Shown one piece after another: positions 48,601-59,450 of a stretch of 64,000 nucleotides of DNA; positions within the stretch are counted from its first letter, which is position 1; every line of letters begins with the position of its first letter. This stretch comes from Thamnaconus septentrionalis (Eukaryota; Chordata; Actinopteri; Tetraodontiformes; Monacanthidae). Position numbers and translations under genes: made by a program. The DNA lies in contig CM020505.1 of assembly GCA_009823395.1 (NCBI GenBank), positions 6,131,629 through 6,195,628 of the forward strand, in the 5' to 3' direction. A model generated the notes under the pieces. That model was not told the DNA's origin, did not search any database, and saw only the letters and a program-made list of their open reading frames with translations.

Positions 48601-51600
48601 CTAAAAAGGACTGCATACTAAAGTGGCGGCAGAGTTGGAGCATGGCAGCAGCTTCATTTCATTTAAATTGTTCACATTTATTGCCACAAAGTTAAAATAT
48701 GAGTATATACCAAGAATTAAAAGCAAGAAATCGTGAAAGGACAGAAACACACAAGAGCCCAAAAACTTCTTTCCATTGTGGTTCTTGCTGTGTGATGGAT
48801 ACGGCAAATGTCGTGGGCATGTTGCACACTAACCTGGGAAAGGCATCAAAGCAGTAGGTCTTCCGTGTGTCAGGAAAGGCCACCCTCAGCCCCGACATAA
48901 GCGGTGAGTGTAAAATGACAGCAGCACATTCGTAGCGAGCAGCCAGGTCAATGGTGGGCACAGTGCCGATGCTCTGACCATAGAGGATGATATTTTCAGG
49001 CGCTATGCCATACCTGTACATCAAACACACAGACAAATTCGTACCAAATCAGAGAAGGCAAAATAAAAGGAACCCAGATGCCTCCTCATCCTCCTCTTAT
49101 CCCAACCAGCCACACGTCCTTGCGTATTTTCACTTGGACTCCGAGCAGTGAGGGTGAACTGCCATTTCTGTCAACATAGTTTGTTCCTGTATTGTTGAAA
49201 TAGGGAGGTGAGTGATTTGTCATTTGTCTCTCTTGGTTTGGTTAGTTTAGTTTTGTTGCCTCTCAGTCAGGACAATTTTGGTTTGTTATTTTGGTCCTTG
49301 TTGACCCCTAACCTATTTTAGTAAATCCAACTTTTGTTTTAATGAACCAGTTCTCAACATTTTTTTTTAACTTAACAGACAATTTAAAGATTCTGTAGGA
49401 AGTCTAGATGTTTAGATATAATTTTCTCCTGTCTGTTGGGAGAGAAAAATCCCTGACTTGCACTTTTCCTTGCTGTGCTCTCGTGAGAGTTGTCTGAAAA
49501 GCCAGGTTCCATCCTGGCAGGTAGAGTCACCTAAATTGCACTTCACCATTTTGACTTTGGATGAGCGTTGTTTGTTTTGAGTCGAGTTCTTAATGTTATT
49601 TGGTGGAGGGTGTGTGTGTGTGGTGTAGGGAATATTTGCTACAATTTCCATGGGCGTCAACCATCTCTCAACTCTGCTAGGAAAAACAAGGCTTGTCACG
49701 GCTTGAATATTTGCTACAATTTCCATGGGCTGTGGGATAGTTCTGGCCTGCCAGGATATTTTTTGAAATGTTATTTGGTTGAAATATAAAGAAAAAACAA
49801 ATTGACATAATAAAAGGCAAAAAAATAAATAAATAAAATAAATTCATTGCTAAAGCATGCGCAGTGTGCAGTTACCTTAACAGCTTAATCTCTCCGTGTG
49901 GTCCTTGACATTCACACACTTGGTCAAGTTTAACAGTGCCATAATCTCTAATTGTTTTGTTATGTCTCAGCTGAATATGTAATGGAGTGAGTGCCAATGA
50001 GGCCTATGTTTGGGAGGTTGCCAGCATTTTCAGAGTAAAAGTTATGACAATTCTTATTGAGTTAGGCACTGAAACATGCTTACATTTATAGAGAGGTGGA
50101 AATAATCTACAGTTTATTTTGCTGCAATTGCAGAAGATGTGCAATCTTATTAGCTCTGCACATATGAGACCCACAGCAAGATTAAAATTTGCTTTTGTTC
50201 CCCGATTTGAAATTACTGCCTTTATTTCTTCACCATTTAGGTCTATCTCTGGAAATGGAAAAAACATACTAGAGACGGCATGCATGCATGGTTTCAAGTT
50301 TGTAATGACTGACTCGCCGCAACGAGGGATCAGAGGAGTGACATAAGAATACCGCTTGGTCAGAATAAACTCTGACAGAAAACGGGGCCACTAGGTGTGG
50401 AGAGGGATTTGGGACAGTGTGTTCCCTTGCCAAAAATCACAATGTGGGGAGGAAGGCGTTTGAAAACCTCCCATTTCCTGGAAGAGCTGGGATGCGGGCA
50501 GAGTCAGAGCAGAGGTGTTCAGTAGCACTCTGCTACAACATCCAAGCACAGAAGGATTTGTCCCTCACTTCACAGACAGCTCTAACAAAGGATTTGGACA
50601 ACATGATGTTGGGCTGTGGGTGTCCTATGAAGTGATGCCATCATAAGGTGTTCAGATGGGAGCATGGGTGTGACTAATCTGTTTGCCTAGACAAATCCCA
50701 CGTCTGATAATGAGCAAACAAACAGAGAAAATTTACACTGACAGAGCACTATTGACTGTCAGCTGAATTACAAAAGGTCTCATATTAGGGATTTTTTTTG
50801 GTCGTTATCAAAACAACAGCGGTACTCAAACAATCTTGATCTTGCAAATCATCTTAGCGTGACATCTGTGGTATTTCAATGAAGCTCTCAGAAACACGGA
50901 CAGGCGTGATTGTGAGTCCATGGATATTTTGGCTTCAAACATGGTGTCAAGATCTTACATTTTGCATTTAGGTTTTTAGTCTTTAAACATCAATATCCAA
51001 TTGGGTAGAAGTATTTCCGTCTGTTAAATTCAGAAACAGCGTACATTCAGAAATATGTATTTTAAGCATAAACAACGTTTGAAAATAGGGGATAAAAATG
51101 ATTATAAAATAAAGCAACACATTCAATTTGTGGTGACAGCAAATTTCTCCTGCAGTGGTGTCTCCACTTTGTTTTTGTTGCCCTAAATTGTCTCATACCC
51201 TCCTCCCCTCATCCCTCTACTCTTTCATGGTCACTTAGGCCTCCCGAAAAATAACTTTGAGTTGTCATTCAAGCGAAGCTGAAACTCCGATGAATCACAG
51301 ACGTTTCCATTACAGGCCAAAACGAGCTGCCTTTACAGACTAGCCAAACCAGTCTTCTTTAAAATCAACTTTTGACAGTTGCCAATTCTGTTTTTTTTTT
51401 ATATACATTGTGCTGTATTATTGTCACTGTCCCTTATCTTAATTTTTTTGTGTGTCACCTTATGCATTCATTCATGTTTGCACAACTTTGGATTGGCCAA
51501 ACGTGATGGAGATGGGTAATGCTACTTGAGTGTCAGTGAATTTAAAATAAATAAATAAATACTGAAATAGGCCCTGCGATGAACTGGCGACTTGTCCAGG

Positions 51601-53063
51601 GTGTCACCCTGCCTTCGCCCTAAGACAGCTGGGATAGGCTCCAGCAGACCCCCGTGACTCTGAATTGGAATAAGCGGGTATAGAAGATGAATGAATGAAT
51701 GAATGAAATATTAATTGAAATTATTTTAATTATATAATTAGTATTTGTTGACAAAATGATTACTCACAGTCAGCAAAACCATGCCAAGGAGTCAGTATGG
51801 TGGAACTCTTTTTAAAGCAGTTACAGCACAAAAAAAGTTAAACGGTTTTCCAAAATTTGAAGAGGCTTTTAAAACAGCTGTGGGTGTTTCTGTGGGGTTT
51901 GTATGTCAACTACTGAAAGCTCAATTGCCTTCACCTTGAGCTGGTTAGTTTAATTTGATATTTTAGGGGGATTTTGGGCTAAAATAATAAACTTTGACTT
52001 GACTTCAAATAAACTTTCAAAGTTATTCAAGTGGGAGCCATGTTTTTAGTGTCTTTGGGCTACTGCAACAATGAAGTCGAAGCATGTACGTGATGACATA
52101 TTTCACAACAGCAACCATGCTTAAACTTGTTTGTTTTTTTTTATTGTAGTTTAGGTATATTTATGGGTATGGTTTAGTAGCCTATTTGACCACCATAAAT
52201 ATTACTGATGTTTTTTTTTGTTGTTGTTGATTTTGTGTGTTTTTGGTGAATTTGCGAGTTCCTCTGGATTTTGTTCTTGTGTGATTTAAGTCAGAATTCA
52301 TTCTAAATTTAGAGGGAAAAATCCTTCAGGTTGGACCTTGAAATTGAATTATTTTTCAACGCTGGAGTAAAACAATTGCCAACAGCCTGGTTATCAGCTT
52401 TTTCTGCAAAATTAAAACGTATTAACAGCTAACTAAACAAATGAACATCTAAGCATTGCAACAAACAGTGGTGGTTATACAGTACATCATAGATACGGCT
52501 GGTGAAGTGGTAAACCCTTGACTGGGCCTTTGGTTTAAGCAGGTGATGACACTGCCAGCTACACTGGACTGCACTCACTTGTTCCTCAGGACTTGCCAAG
52601 CCGCCTCGATGTCTGCGTACAGGTTCTTCTCCGAGGGCTTCCCACTGCTGACCCCGTAGCCAGAGTAATCGTAGGAGAACACGTTGCAGTTGATCCTGGA
52701 GCCGAGGCCGATGTAAAAACTGCACATCTGGCCCAGATCCACGGCGTTGCCGTGGGAAAACAGCAGCGTGTAGCGACTGTTCGGGGCGCAGCGCACGAAC
52801 ATGCATCCCACTCGGTTACCTCGGCTGCTCCGAGTACTCAAAACCTCCACAGCATCCAGCTCTCGCTGAGAATACTGCCAGTCGGCGCGCTCAGTGAGAT
52901 GCAGGCTGGTCACCCCGTTTGCATCGGTGTGCAGCGAGTAAGTGGGCTCAGGCGGCAGGAAGGCGAGCTTGGCTGCAATGCGACTGGGACACGGTGGGCA
53001 ACAGAAGAGCCAGCAGAGTTCGCCGAGGGAAAAGCCATTCATCCTGGGACCTTGCTCAGGCAT
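45428..53063 (-). CDS. abhd17c: Alpha/beta hydrolase domain-containing protein 17C (three coding exons)
   Basis: CDS is the join of 53063-52579, 49013-48834 and 45647-45428 (885 nt, 294 residues). ABHD17 proteins are membrane-bound serine hydrolases that remove palmitate from substrates such as N-Ras and PSD-95. The N-terminal Cys cluster (C17, C21, C22, C25) is the site where family members are palmitoylated for plasma-membrane and endosome targeting. The nucleophile Ser176 sits in GQSIGT, with Asp241 (GTEDEVID) and His270 (GAGHND). The 65- and 29-residue spacings equal those of the human ABHD17A triad. The start [22 protein letters not shown] is diagnostic of ABHD17C rather than A or B. Human ABHD17C is longer (329) because of a low-complexity Ala/Pro insert after PPEPTY that is nearly absent here. 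All introns are GT-AG. Confidence 0.97.
45648..48833 (-). other. abhd17c: abhd17c intron 2
   Basis: 3.2-kb GT-AG intron. It holds a LINE relic at 48250-48560 and an L2-tail-like TTTGACTTTATTTGTATGGCACC at about 46553-46575. Nothing else was recognised. Confidence 0.9.
48250..48560 (+). repeat. LINE relics in abhd17c intron 2
   Basis: GCCTCTCGGATGAGAGGCAAAATGTCT at about 48282 is related to the repeat at 26548. Further on, TTTAAGGTTCAACTGAAAACCTTCCTCTTTGACAAAGCTGATAG (48416-48460) translates to a [12 protein letters not shown] end found at the C-terminus of fish L2-like ORFs, followed by a CTGTTATAGGCCTGGAC tail. Both are in the antisense orientation to abhd17c. Confidence 0.6.
48834..49013 (-). 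CDS. abhd17c: abhd17c coding exon 2
   Basis: Acceptor TGTACAG at 49014, donor GTTAGT at 48833-48828. Encodes residues 162-222 (both edge codons split), from [17 protein letters not shown] to CFDAFP. Contains the catalytic Ser176. The 180-bp length keeps the frame. Confidence 0.96.
49630..49730. repeat. 26-bp exact direct repeat, 75-base period
   Basis: The word beginning GAATATTTGCTACAATTT occurs at 49630-49655 and again, identical over 26 bases, at 49705-49730. Confidence 0.9.
51570..51703 (+). mobile_element. Young GCCCTGCGATG repeat, copy 3
   Basis: Plus-strand copy from GGCCCTGCGATGAACTGG to a (GAAT)n tail, in abhd17c intron 1. Flanked by TGAAATA at 51563-51569 and 51704-51710, a possible 7-bp target-site duplication. 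Antisense to the gene. Confidence 0.8.
52579..53063 (-). CDS. abhd17c: abhd17c coding exon 1
   Basis: Encodes residues 1-161 plus two bases, ending at donor GTGAGT (52578-52573). An in-frame TAA directly precedes the first ATG, so 53063 is the most upstream start. The second ATG (codon 8, 53042) has a better context (A at -3) and matches the start used by ABHD17A/B, so leaky scanning to it is possible. The exon is markedly GC-richer than its surroundings and carries the Cys cluster and the [10 protein letters not shown] oxyanion region. Confidence 0.96.
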
Positions 53064-53460
53064 TTAGGGGGCCGCTGACCTATTAAGCGACTGCTAGTGA
53101 AGCAAAACGTGTCTTCGGTCTCGACGTCGTATTTAGTTTCTCATCGACAGACGTTGACCGGAAGCGTCCAATGTGGTTCGGCTCCTCGGCTTTGAAGCTA
53201 ACGCGCTAGCCAGTTAACGACAAAACTCAGCTCCCACATGCACATTTCCGATTAATTGAAATCTAAACATTTAAATCCAGGCTCTATATACAGCAAGTTA
53301 CTGTATAGTACACACAGCAGAGCACTACGGTCTTTAAACGCCTTAATTCCGGGACATTAAGTTTCGATAGCTAATGTATTGTTGGATATTAGACGGCCAT
53401 TTCTGTTGAACTACAGGCAAGGAAGCCGGCTTTCCGAGTAAACCGGATATCCGGTTTGGG
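53064..53460 (-). promoter_or_regulatory. abhd17c: abhd17c promoter and 5' UTR, CpG-rich, TATA-less
   Basis: The sequence upstream of the start codon is CpG-rich and has no TATA box. It contains an ETS-type GACCGGAAGCG (53156-53166), a CCAAT (53169-53173), and a perfect 18-bp palindrome AAACCGGATATCCGGTTT (53440-53457) made of two head-to-head ACCGGAT cores. Transcription probably starts somewhere in 53080-53400; the exact site cannot be read from the sequence. Confidence 0.6.
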
Positions 53461-53625
53461 ATGACGTTTGTTTTAATTTTTATGAAGAAAAACAAGCGCA
53501 CAATGTTTATTTTTTTTGTGAATATTAAAGTAAATAGTTCCTTTCATATTTCGAGACAATATATCTGTTGAGTGCTTATTTCATGCACACATTAAGTACT
53601 TACTCAAAGTTTCAAATATATTGAC

Positions 53626-53657
53626 TACATACATACATACATACATACATACATACA

Positions 53658-53688
<31 letters not shown>
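53626..53688. repeat. (ACAT)n microsatellite
   Basis: Fifteen tetranucleotide units just upstream of the abhd17c promoter. Confidence 0.98.
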
Positions 53689-53689
<1 letters not shown>

Positions 53690-55421
53690 CGATTTCCTTT
53701 AGTTCTTTTTGTTGGGACTGTGTTTTGGCGAGTACATGTTTTGCATGTCCTGCTAAATGACAGATTTGTGTAGTGTGCTTAGTCTTTTACTGTTTTCGAC
53801 ATATGGTATTCAATCAATATAATTAGTCTCACTTTAGTTGGTTGAAACTAAAAGAGCGTTTGAGTGCACTGAGTAGGAAATATAATTATGAAATGCTCCA
53901 AATTTGTGACAGCATATTCAGTGTTGGTCTGTCAGCACTCTTCTTCATGGTGACAATATATTTTCTTTGCTCTCATTTATAATAACCTTTTTCTGAGTAA
54001 AGTTTACAGAAAGCAACGGCTAAAAAAGTCAAACTGAAACCAAGCATTCATTTCTGTGGGGAAGTAATGCAAAAAGTATTCAGTATAAAGCTATTAATAT
54101 GCATAAAATATTTCTGACAAAAGTGTCACTAACAGAAAAAACAGGTGAGGAAAAATGTGCTTGACACTGGAAGGAGATATTAGTGTCTGATCGAACTTTT
54201 CTACATTTTTGGTTGAGTATAGTTGCGATAAACAAGATAATTAACATGGAATAATTGGATTCAGACACTAAGTTCTGCATTTTAAACCTGTATTTGGGAA
54301 TTTGATAGATTTTGATCTTTATCTAACATTTCTTTATCATGTGGATTCAAACAAATCAGTTTTGCAGCTTGCTGGGATACATTATTATCTCTGCAAATTA
54401 GATGAACATGAATGAAGCTTCTTGGAGATTAAATGAGAGCAGCCCTGCCATCTGTCTGGCAGTTTATTGACAGCTGAGGATATCAGTATGACATAAGTTA
54501 ATAAAGCAACTTTTTTTTTCCACAAATAGCGAAACATTTCAAATCTAATGGAAAGGTAAGGTATTTTGCCTTTATACTAACATATAAGCAATATCACACA
54601 CAACCCTATTTTTAAAAGCCTGATGAAGCAAAGCGGTTGCTTAATGATGAAATACATTCAGCTCTCAAAGATGATTCATTATGTGTAAGGTTTTTTAGTA
54701 TCCCAAAAGAAGTAGCAATCACTCTGGAACACATTTTTAATTCCAGAAACACGTGGAACCAATGGTTATTAATGCAAACCAACATCACATCGTCTTGGCA
54801 TAATTTACAAGTCAACATTAGTCACTAGTAGGAGGAACACAGCTATCTACCTCGCCAGTTCTGGCAAGCATCTATGATCCTATGGTTAAATGCTTTAGTT
54901 GTGCATTCTGTTTTAATTAATTGCTAATACCAAAAGGAATGCATGTTGTGTCTGGTGAATTCGGGAAATACACCAGTTGCTTTGTCTTCTTTTAGCATCT
55001 GGATTAAGTTTTTGAAACACACCAACTTGTTTTGTCAATACTAAATTGTTTGAGGAAAAGGCAGTACTTACTGTGCACTGCCGGCTATTGTGACATCCAC
55101 ATTACAGGAAATTGATCTATGTGTTCATTCATCTGAACTTCACTGGCAACCTAGGCAGATTCGTAAAAAGGTGCGTCATCTAAAAGTCTGGAATCTTCTA
55201 TTCCAGACTGGAAAACTGAAGAAACAGCCATCATTCTTATTTGGATTTACTGCAGATGTTCATCCACAACTTTTCTTATAAGGAGACACAGCAAAATAGA
55301 TACAGATTCAGCAAAAAATAAGGACCACAAAGAGACATTGCTAATAAAAGGCAGCTCTTTTGTACTCACCTTCTTTGAAATGTCTATTAAGAATATTTTT
55401 TTTAAAGCTGTTTGTTGATTA
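53689..55421. other. Intergenic sequence, no gene seen
   Basis: AT-rich DNA with no splice-supported open frame, RNA gene or recognised repeat. Confidence 0.5.
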
Positions 55422-55556
55422 GCCCTGCGATGAACTGGCAACTTGTCCAGGGTGTCACCCTGCCTTCGCCCTAAGACAGCTGGGATAGGCTCCCGCAGAC
55501 CCCCGTGACCCTGATCTCAGGAAGAAGCGGGTATAGAAAATGAATGAATGAATGAA
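55422..55556 (+). mobile_element. Young GCCCTGCGATG repeat, copy 4, with 13-bp target-site duplication
   Basis: Plus-strand copy from GCCCTGCGATGAACTGG to a (GAAT)n tail. It is flanked by perfect TGTTTGTTGATTA copies at 55409-55421 and 55557-55569. This is the clearest insertion in the window. It has no ORF. In this copy the words before the tail differ slightly (GATCTCAGGAAGAAGCGGG). Confidence 0.92.
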
Positions 55557-58439
55557 TGTTTGTTGATTAAAAACATACGGCAACTACTGCATAGCAGCAC
55601 AAGAGCACAAGTCCATCAAAAAGAATCTGTATAGAGGCTCAAAAACTCAAGAGACCTATGCAAAACTTACTGGCCAAGATGATTGTGGGTCTTCTCATTG
55701 GGAGTGCAAACACTTGTTCTTATGCCACAATACACAGGACAACTAAATACAGCAATTCTGGAGTTGTCGTAGTTCTTCCAGCAAAACGGTTATATTCACG
55801 GTCAAATATACATTAAGATTTATAAAGAAAATTGGAGATTTATTGTGGATATGTTGTGGTTATTGCTGGAAAACAACTCACCAAAGCATTTTGCTTTGAA
55901 ATGTGTAACCTGTTATGTGTCTCATTGTTCCCTGCAGTCTGACTCAGTTGTTATTTGGAATTTTTTTATTCCTGGTATTTTTTGTTCTTGCCTCTGTCTT
56001 GACCTGCATATTACAAAAACACGGAAAACACCATTTGAGAAAATATGTGCTGAAATCAGAAAAAACATTCTCCATATCAAATATCTGCTGGACAGCTGCT
56101 CTGGAGCCAGATGCTTGGTCAAATAATCAAACAGAAAGTTTTCTGGCAGTGTTTGAAATCTTTTTTTCATCTATTTTTTAACAGAAACAAAACAGCAGTA
56201 TTTCTCACTCTGGGGAATTCATCATCGTTCAAACAAGCTCTAAAATTCAAAGTACAACAAAGAAACTTCACATATTTACATTTTGGTTATAAACGCCGAT
56301 CGATTCCAATGGGACATCTCAACAACCTTGAGTGGTCGTGACATGAGGATACTTTGCCGTTCAGTGCTGTGGTTTTCCTGAATGGACGAAATGAGTCCAA
56401 ATGATTTGGTTCAAAAGTTTTCTGGGGATAAACATTGTGCTGCAGCCAAATGTCTCAATATGTATTTTATTACCACAAATAAACACGAGTCTGCAGGGAG
56501 CAGTGATCTGTAAGTGAGCTGCAGAGTGTGTGTGAGGACAAGAGTTCAAATACACTATACTGCAGGCCAGTGTGTCAATACTGAGAATGTTTTTACGGTT
56601 GATAGAATAAATAATGACAGTGCCGGCATCCAACCAGGGAGATGTGAGATTGAGTTTGTGTTTTTTCAGCGTAGATCTGAGTTTCGCTCTAATTTAGGAA
56701 ACAAAATGCACAAGGCTTTCTTAAAGTTGAGCCTCTTCAACAGCAGAAAGAGGGAAACCACCTGCATCTCTTTTGCATGTTACAGCTTGAGCAGAGCAAC
56801 TATGACAGCAACATAATGAACACAAGCGGTCCTTGGCATGGGCAGAGTGGGATGCCACGAAGGGCACAAAAAACAAACACACACGCACACTTCGGCTACT
56901 CTGGACAGGCACCAATCCCACCAACCACCAACAGCACAATGAAAACACTGACTGAGGGAACTGTAAAAAAAAAAAAAAAAAGAAAGAAAAAAGGAAAAGA
57001 AAAACAACACCAAGAATAAGAATAATAAAAGAAAAAATAAAACAATCAGAGAAGCTAATTTGTTGTTTTAATGAAAATGTATTCATTGTTGCTGGGTATG
57101 TGTTTTAGTGGATTAAAACGTGAAAGTGAAAGTACATAGCGGGGGGGGCGGTGGGTACAATGGGGCAAGGCAAGTATGTACAATAAAATGAACCTGGCCA
57201 TTTGTCTACTGTTGGGATAAAGGTTAAGCTCAGGGTACAGTAAATCGGGGGGAAATCACAGAACAAAAAGACTTACTGTTGGTGATCGGTCACGAGTCAC
57301 TGTAAGACACCAGAATATACATTAAAGATGGAATGATTTCAGCTTGGCTAATTTAGGGTTGCATTTGTAAAGGGACTGGGTGCAAGACATGGAAAACACC
57401 TGCAGCGCCTTACTGCACAAACAGCATTTATTTTTGTTATTTATACAACCAACATACAACAACAGACGATAACAAAAAAACAAAATGGGATGTGGAACTA
57501 TGAATTGAAGAAAAGGATAAATGAATGAGGAACAAAATGAAAATCTGAGCTTTGACTGGGAGTGACAGTAATTTGCGCAATGCAGACTTTTGTATATTGT
57601 ACGAAAATGCAGACTTTTGTCTGTATTTGTATATCGAAAATGCCATTTGACTGGTTTGTCAAAAGGCGTTTGTTACTTGCATTCTGCTGAGGATGGCTGA
57701 TGGCTGCTGATGTCGTCCTCATGAAAGGTTGCAGATTTGCCATGGAGGCTCACATCCCTGGAAGAGAAGCTTCCAGGGAACTTAATCGTGAGCGTCGATC
57801 TGCAGCTTATTCATGCTTGCATCCTTTTATATTGAAGTGTCATCTAAGGCTTTTGTTGTTCTTATTGTTGTTGTTGCTGTTGTTTTGTTTTTTGCTTGAG
57901 TAGCTTTCATCTTTTTCAAGGGTGCATTTTCAGCAACCATTGTACATAAAGTCTTGGGGCTCCTGTGAGAAAACCCAGAGTCACAAAATCAAAGGAGGAG
58001 CTTTGGAAGTCTGCCAGCTGTGGTGGAAGGAGTCGTTGACTCTAATTTCAGTTTAAATGCAGTTCTCATAAAATGTTATGATGATTTTATAGGTATCACT
58101 ATGACATTTTATGTTGTATATTCATTAAATCATAAAAACCTGGAGGATGAGAATCATGTCCAGAGTTTATGAAAATGGGCAGGCTTGACTTTTCCTTCTA
58201 AAACTGGATTAAAATAATAGAACAGACAATCTTATCACCGTCTTAAAACAACAAGATGAAGATTATACATAATGAGTGGAAGGAATTTTATGCTGATTGC
58301 TGCATGACAAGTTATTTTGTTCCTCTTGTCTGTTGGGTATTCTGGCACAGTTCAGAGAGGGTGTCAGTCCCAGGTCCTTTGAATTTGGTACTTTTAGCCA
58401 AAAACAAATTTCCCCTTAGGCCAATCTCATCTCATTTTA

Positions 58440-58570
58440 TTGTCCATTGATTTTCTATCAATACTGCTGCTGCTGGACTCAGAGTTGCAGGTGTGCTGGA
58501 GCCTTTCCCAGGTCAGCTGCCCTGGGGCAAAGGCAGAATACACCCTGGACAAGTTCTTATTTTATTACAG
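58440..58570. repeat. Diverged copy of the GCCCTGCGATG repeat family
   Basis: GTGCTGGAGCCTTTCCCAG, CTGGGGCAAAGGCAGAATACACCCTGGACAAG follow the family order but are much more diverged than copies 1-4. Confidence 0.6.
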
Positions 58571-58827
58571 GAAGAAATATAGATTAAAAAAAAAAAACCC
58601 TGAATCGCTCTCACAATCAGACCTTTGACCATTTACAGTTCTCTTCCCGTTGGACTGTGATTATCTTGTTCTGGTATTACATTTTGGAAATATAAATACA
58701 TTATTTTTGATTAATTTATTGTCTGGAGCTTTGATAATTCAAATTAAATTATCAAATACTAAATTGATATGAGAACTCAGATACCAAAACATGAAGATTA
58801 AATCAACATAAATAAGCCTTGAGCCCT

Positions 58828-58829
<2 letters not shown>

Positions 58830-58903
<74 letters not shown>
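58830..58903. repeat. (GA)n microsatellite
   Basis: About 74 bases of GA with two AAAG interruptions. Confidence 0.97.
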
Positions 58904-59184
58904 TTTTCAAATTGCAAACTAAATAAAGGGAACATAGAATGGTTAGCTCCTAGAGGGAAAAAGAGTTTTCTCCATAAGAGAGGTTGAAAGAAAAGAAAAC
59001 ATTGATAAAAAAAAAAATGCGTGGGCTGAAAGCAATATATTGTTCACTGCTATTAAATATGAACTTTACAGCAAGTATGACACATTAGTGAAAAGCCACC
59101 AGAAAAGGGTACCTGAAGAGGAAATGTCATATTTATTGCCTTCAGCCGCCACCGAGCCACTTCAGTAGGAGAAGGACTGGCAAA

Positions 59185-59315
59185 TGGACTCCATAGTGTG
59201 TTGGAACCATCCATCCACTGTCAGGAACAGCGGGGGGTTTGCTGCTGCAGCAGTCGTGGGCGAAGGCAGAATTCACTGCGGACAAGTCACCAGTTCAACG
59301 CAGGGCGTTTTAGCT
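59185..59315. repeat. Second diverged copy of the same repeat family
   Basis: CCATCCATCCACTGTCAGG, GGGCGAAGGCAGAATTCACTGCGGACAAGTCACCAGTTC and GCAGGGCG follow the family order. The immediate neighbour at 59414 is a MITE fragment. Confidence 0.6.
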
Positions 59316-59413
59316 TTACAGTTTTTTTTGCAAAATAAAAGCAATATATCTAAATTTTCAACAAAGTACAATTGCTATTTGTTTGCTGTCAAGAATGGTT
59401 GTTATATTTTTTT

Positions 59414-59450
59414 TTTCTTTGATTACTTGTAAAAAATATTCCATCTCCTC
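59414..59450. mobile_element. Inner fragment of the GTTTCCATT MITE family
   Basis: TTTGATTACTTGTAAAAAATATTCCATCTCCTC is the reverse complement, with few changes, of the stretch at 25515-25550 in the copy starting at 25261. Confidence 0.6.

Larger units (their letters stand above)
49014..52578 (-). other. abhd17c: abhd17c intron 1
   Basis: 3.6-kb GT-AG intron. It contains a 26-bp direct repeat (49630 and 49705) and young repeat copy 3 (51570-51703). The rest is AT-rich sequence without recognisable elements. Confidence 0.9.

Noticed and set aside
52429..52806. 125-codon minus-strand frame overlapping exon 1
   Set aside because: An out-of-frame reading of the abhd17c exon that runs through the splice donor into intron sequence.
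52593..53078. 161-codon open frame on the plus strand across abhd17c exon 1
   Set aside because: It is the antisense of a GC-rich, strongly conserved coding exon. Its residues match no known family and it ends within the exon borders.
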